Below, piece by piece: positions 6,275 through 6,447 of a stretch of DNA of 6,447 nucleotides. The translations under genes and the position numbers were made by a program. Position 1 is the stretch's first letter. Each line of letters begins with the position of its first letter. Source of the DNA: an uncultured Erysipelotrichaceae bacterium (GTDB lineage Bacteria; Bacillota_I; Bacilli_A; Erysipelotrichales; Coprobacillaceae); assembly GCA_900317015.1 (NCBI GenBank), contig ONFH01000107.1, positions 1 through 6,447 on the forward strand. Direction: 5' to 3'. The notes under the pieces are model-generated. The model had not been told where the DNA came from, did not search any database, and worked only from the letters and a program-made list of their open reading frames with translations.

Positions 6275-6447
6275 AAAGAAACGTCATATAAGGTGGTATA
6301 CAAATAATCTCATCTTTAATCATAAAATTTCTTGGATGAATAATATAAGAAGCACCAATCCTCTCAATGTCATTAAGTTAATTTGAATGTTTTTACAATA
6401 TTTACTATTAGAAGACATTTAATAATAAGTTAAGCTGGAGCGTCAAA

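Larger units (their letters stand above)
6107..6447. other. AT-rich gene-free region upstream of the truncated PTS gene
   Basis: No complete gene is supported in these 341 bases, which are richer in A and T than the neighbouring coding DNA. The stretch holds a TATAAT box (6269-6274), an imperfect hairpin (6208-6237), a strong intrinsic terminator (6166-6188) and two short overlapping minus-strand open segments that may be gene debris (6270-6418). The missing IIB coding sequence is not here in any minus-strand frame near the junction, and no RAT antiterminator site, insertion-sequence end or tRNA was recognised. Confidence 0.6.

Noticed and set aside
6107..6447. BglG/LicT antiterminator target (RAT) in the PTS leader
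   Set aside because: No GGATTGTTACTG-like start or GGCAAAACC-like end is present beside the terminator; only an isolated CTGTTAC occurs, downstream of it and without a partner.
1..6447. Insertion sequence, CRISPR array, tRNA or rRNA
   Set aside because: No transposase-like protein, regularly spaced repeats, cloverleaf-like sequence or rRNA-like conserved blocks were seen in the window.

Overview
The window looks like chromosomal DNA from a low-to-moderate GC Firmicute. The evidence is AT-rich intergenic gaps, strong AGGAGG-type ribosome binding sites, intrinsic terminators with T-tracts, and proteins that resemble gut Erysipelotrichia/Coprobacillaceae-type homologues. The lineage is inferred from sequence style, not from a search. 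All three supported protein genes lie on the minus strand, so transcription runs from right to left.

In transcription order: an AT-rich gene-free stretch (6107-6447) holds a TATAAT box, a long imperfect hairpin and a strong intrinsic terminator. It is followed directly by a beta-glucoside-type PTS permease (4355-6106). This permease has complete IIC and IIA domains but only the tail of its IIB domain; the part that should carry the phosphorylated cysteine is absent. A 77-base gap with a 10-bp hairpin leads to a GH1 6-phospho-beta-glucosidase (2808-4277) with a very good ribosome binding site and its own terminator. The two genes form a classic uptake-and-hydrolysis pair: the permease would import and phosphorylate a beta-glucoside such as cellobiose, salicin or arbutin, and the hydrolase would release glucose 6-phosphate. 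No BglG/LicT-type antiterminator gene or RAT site is visible.

A roughly 500-base gap (2303-2807) follows. It contains the hydrolase terminator, a plus-strand hairpin with a T-tract, and a possible short plus-strand transcription unit. Then comes a separate gene (125-2302) for a soluble protein that joins a LacI-type sugar-binding domain without a DNA-binding head, a middle helical/GAF-like region and a complete GGDEF diguanylate cyclase domain. It looks like a cytoplasmic ligand-responsive c-di-GMP synthase. A terminator overlaps its stop codon, and a 15-bp inverted repeat of unknown role lies at the left edge (21-68).

The most notable points are the headless PTS permease, whose break lies next to a terminator and non-coding DNA, and the LacI-sensor/GGDEF fusion beside a sugar locus. 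No mobile element, CRISPR array, tRNA or rRNA was seen.
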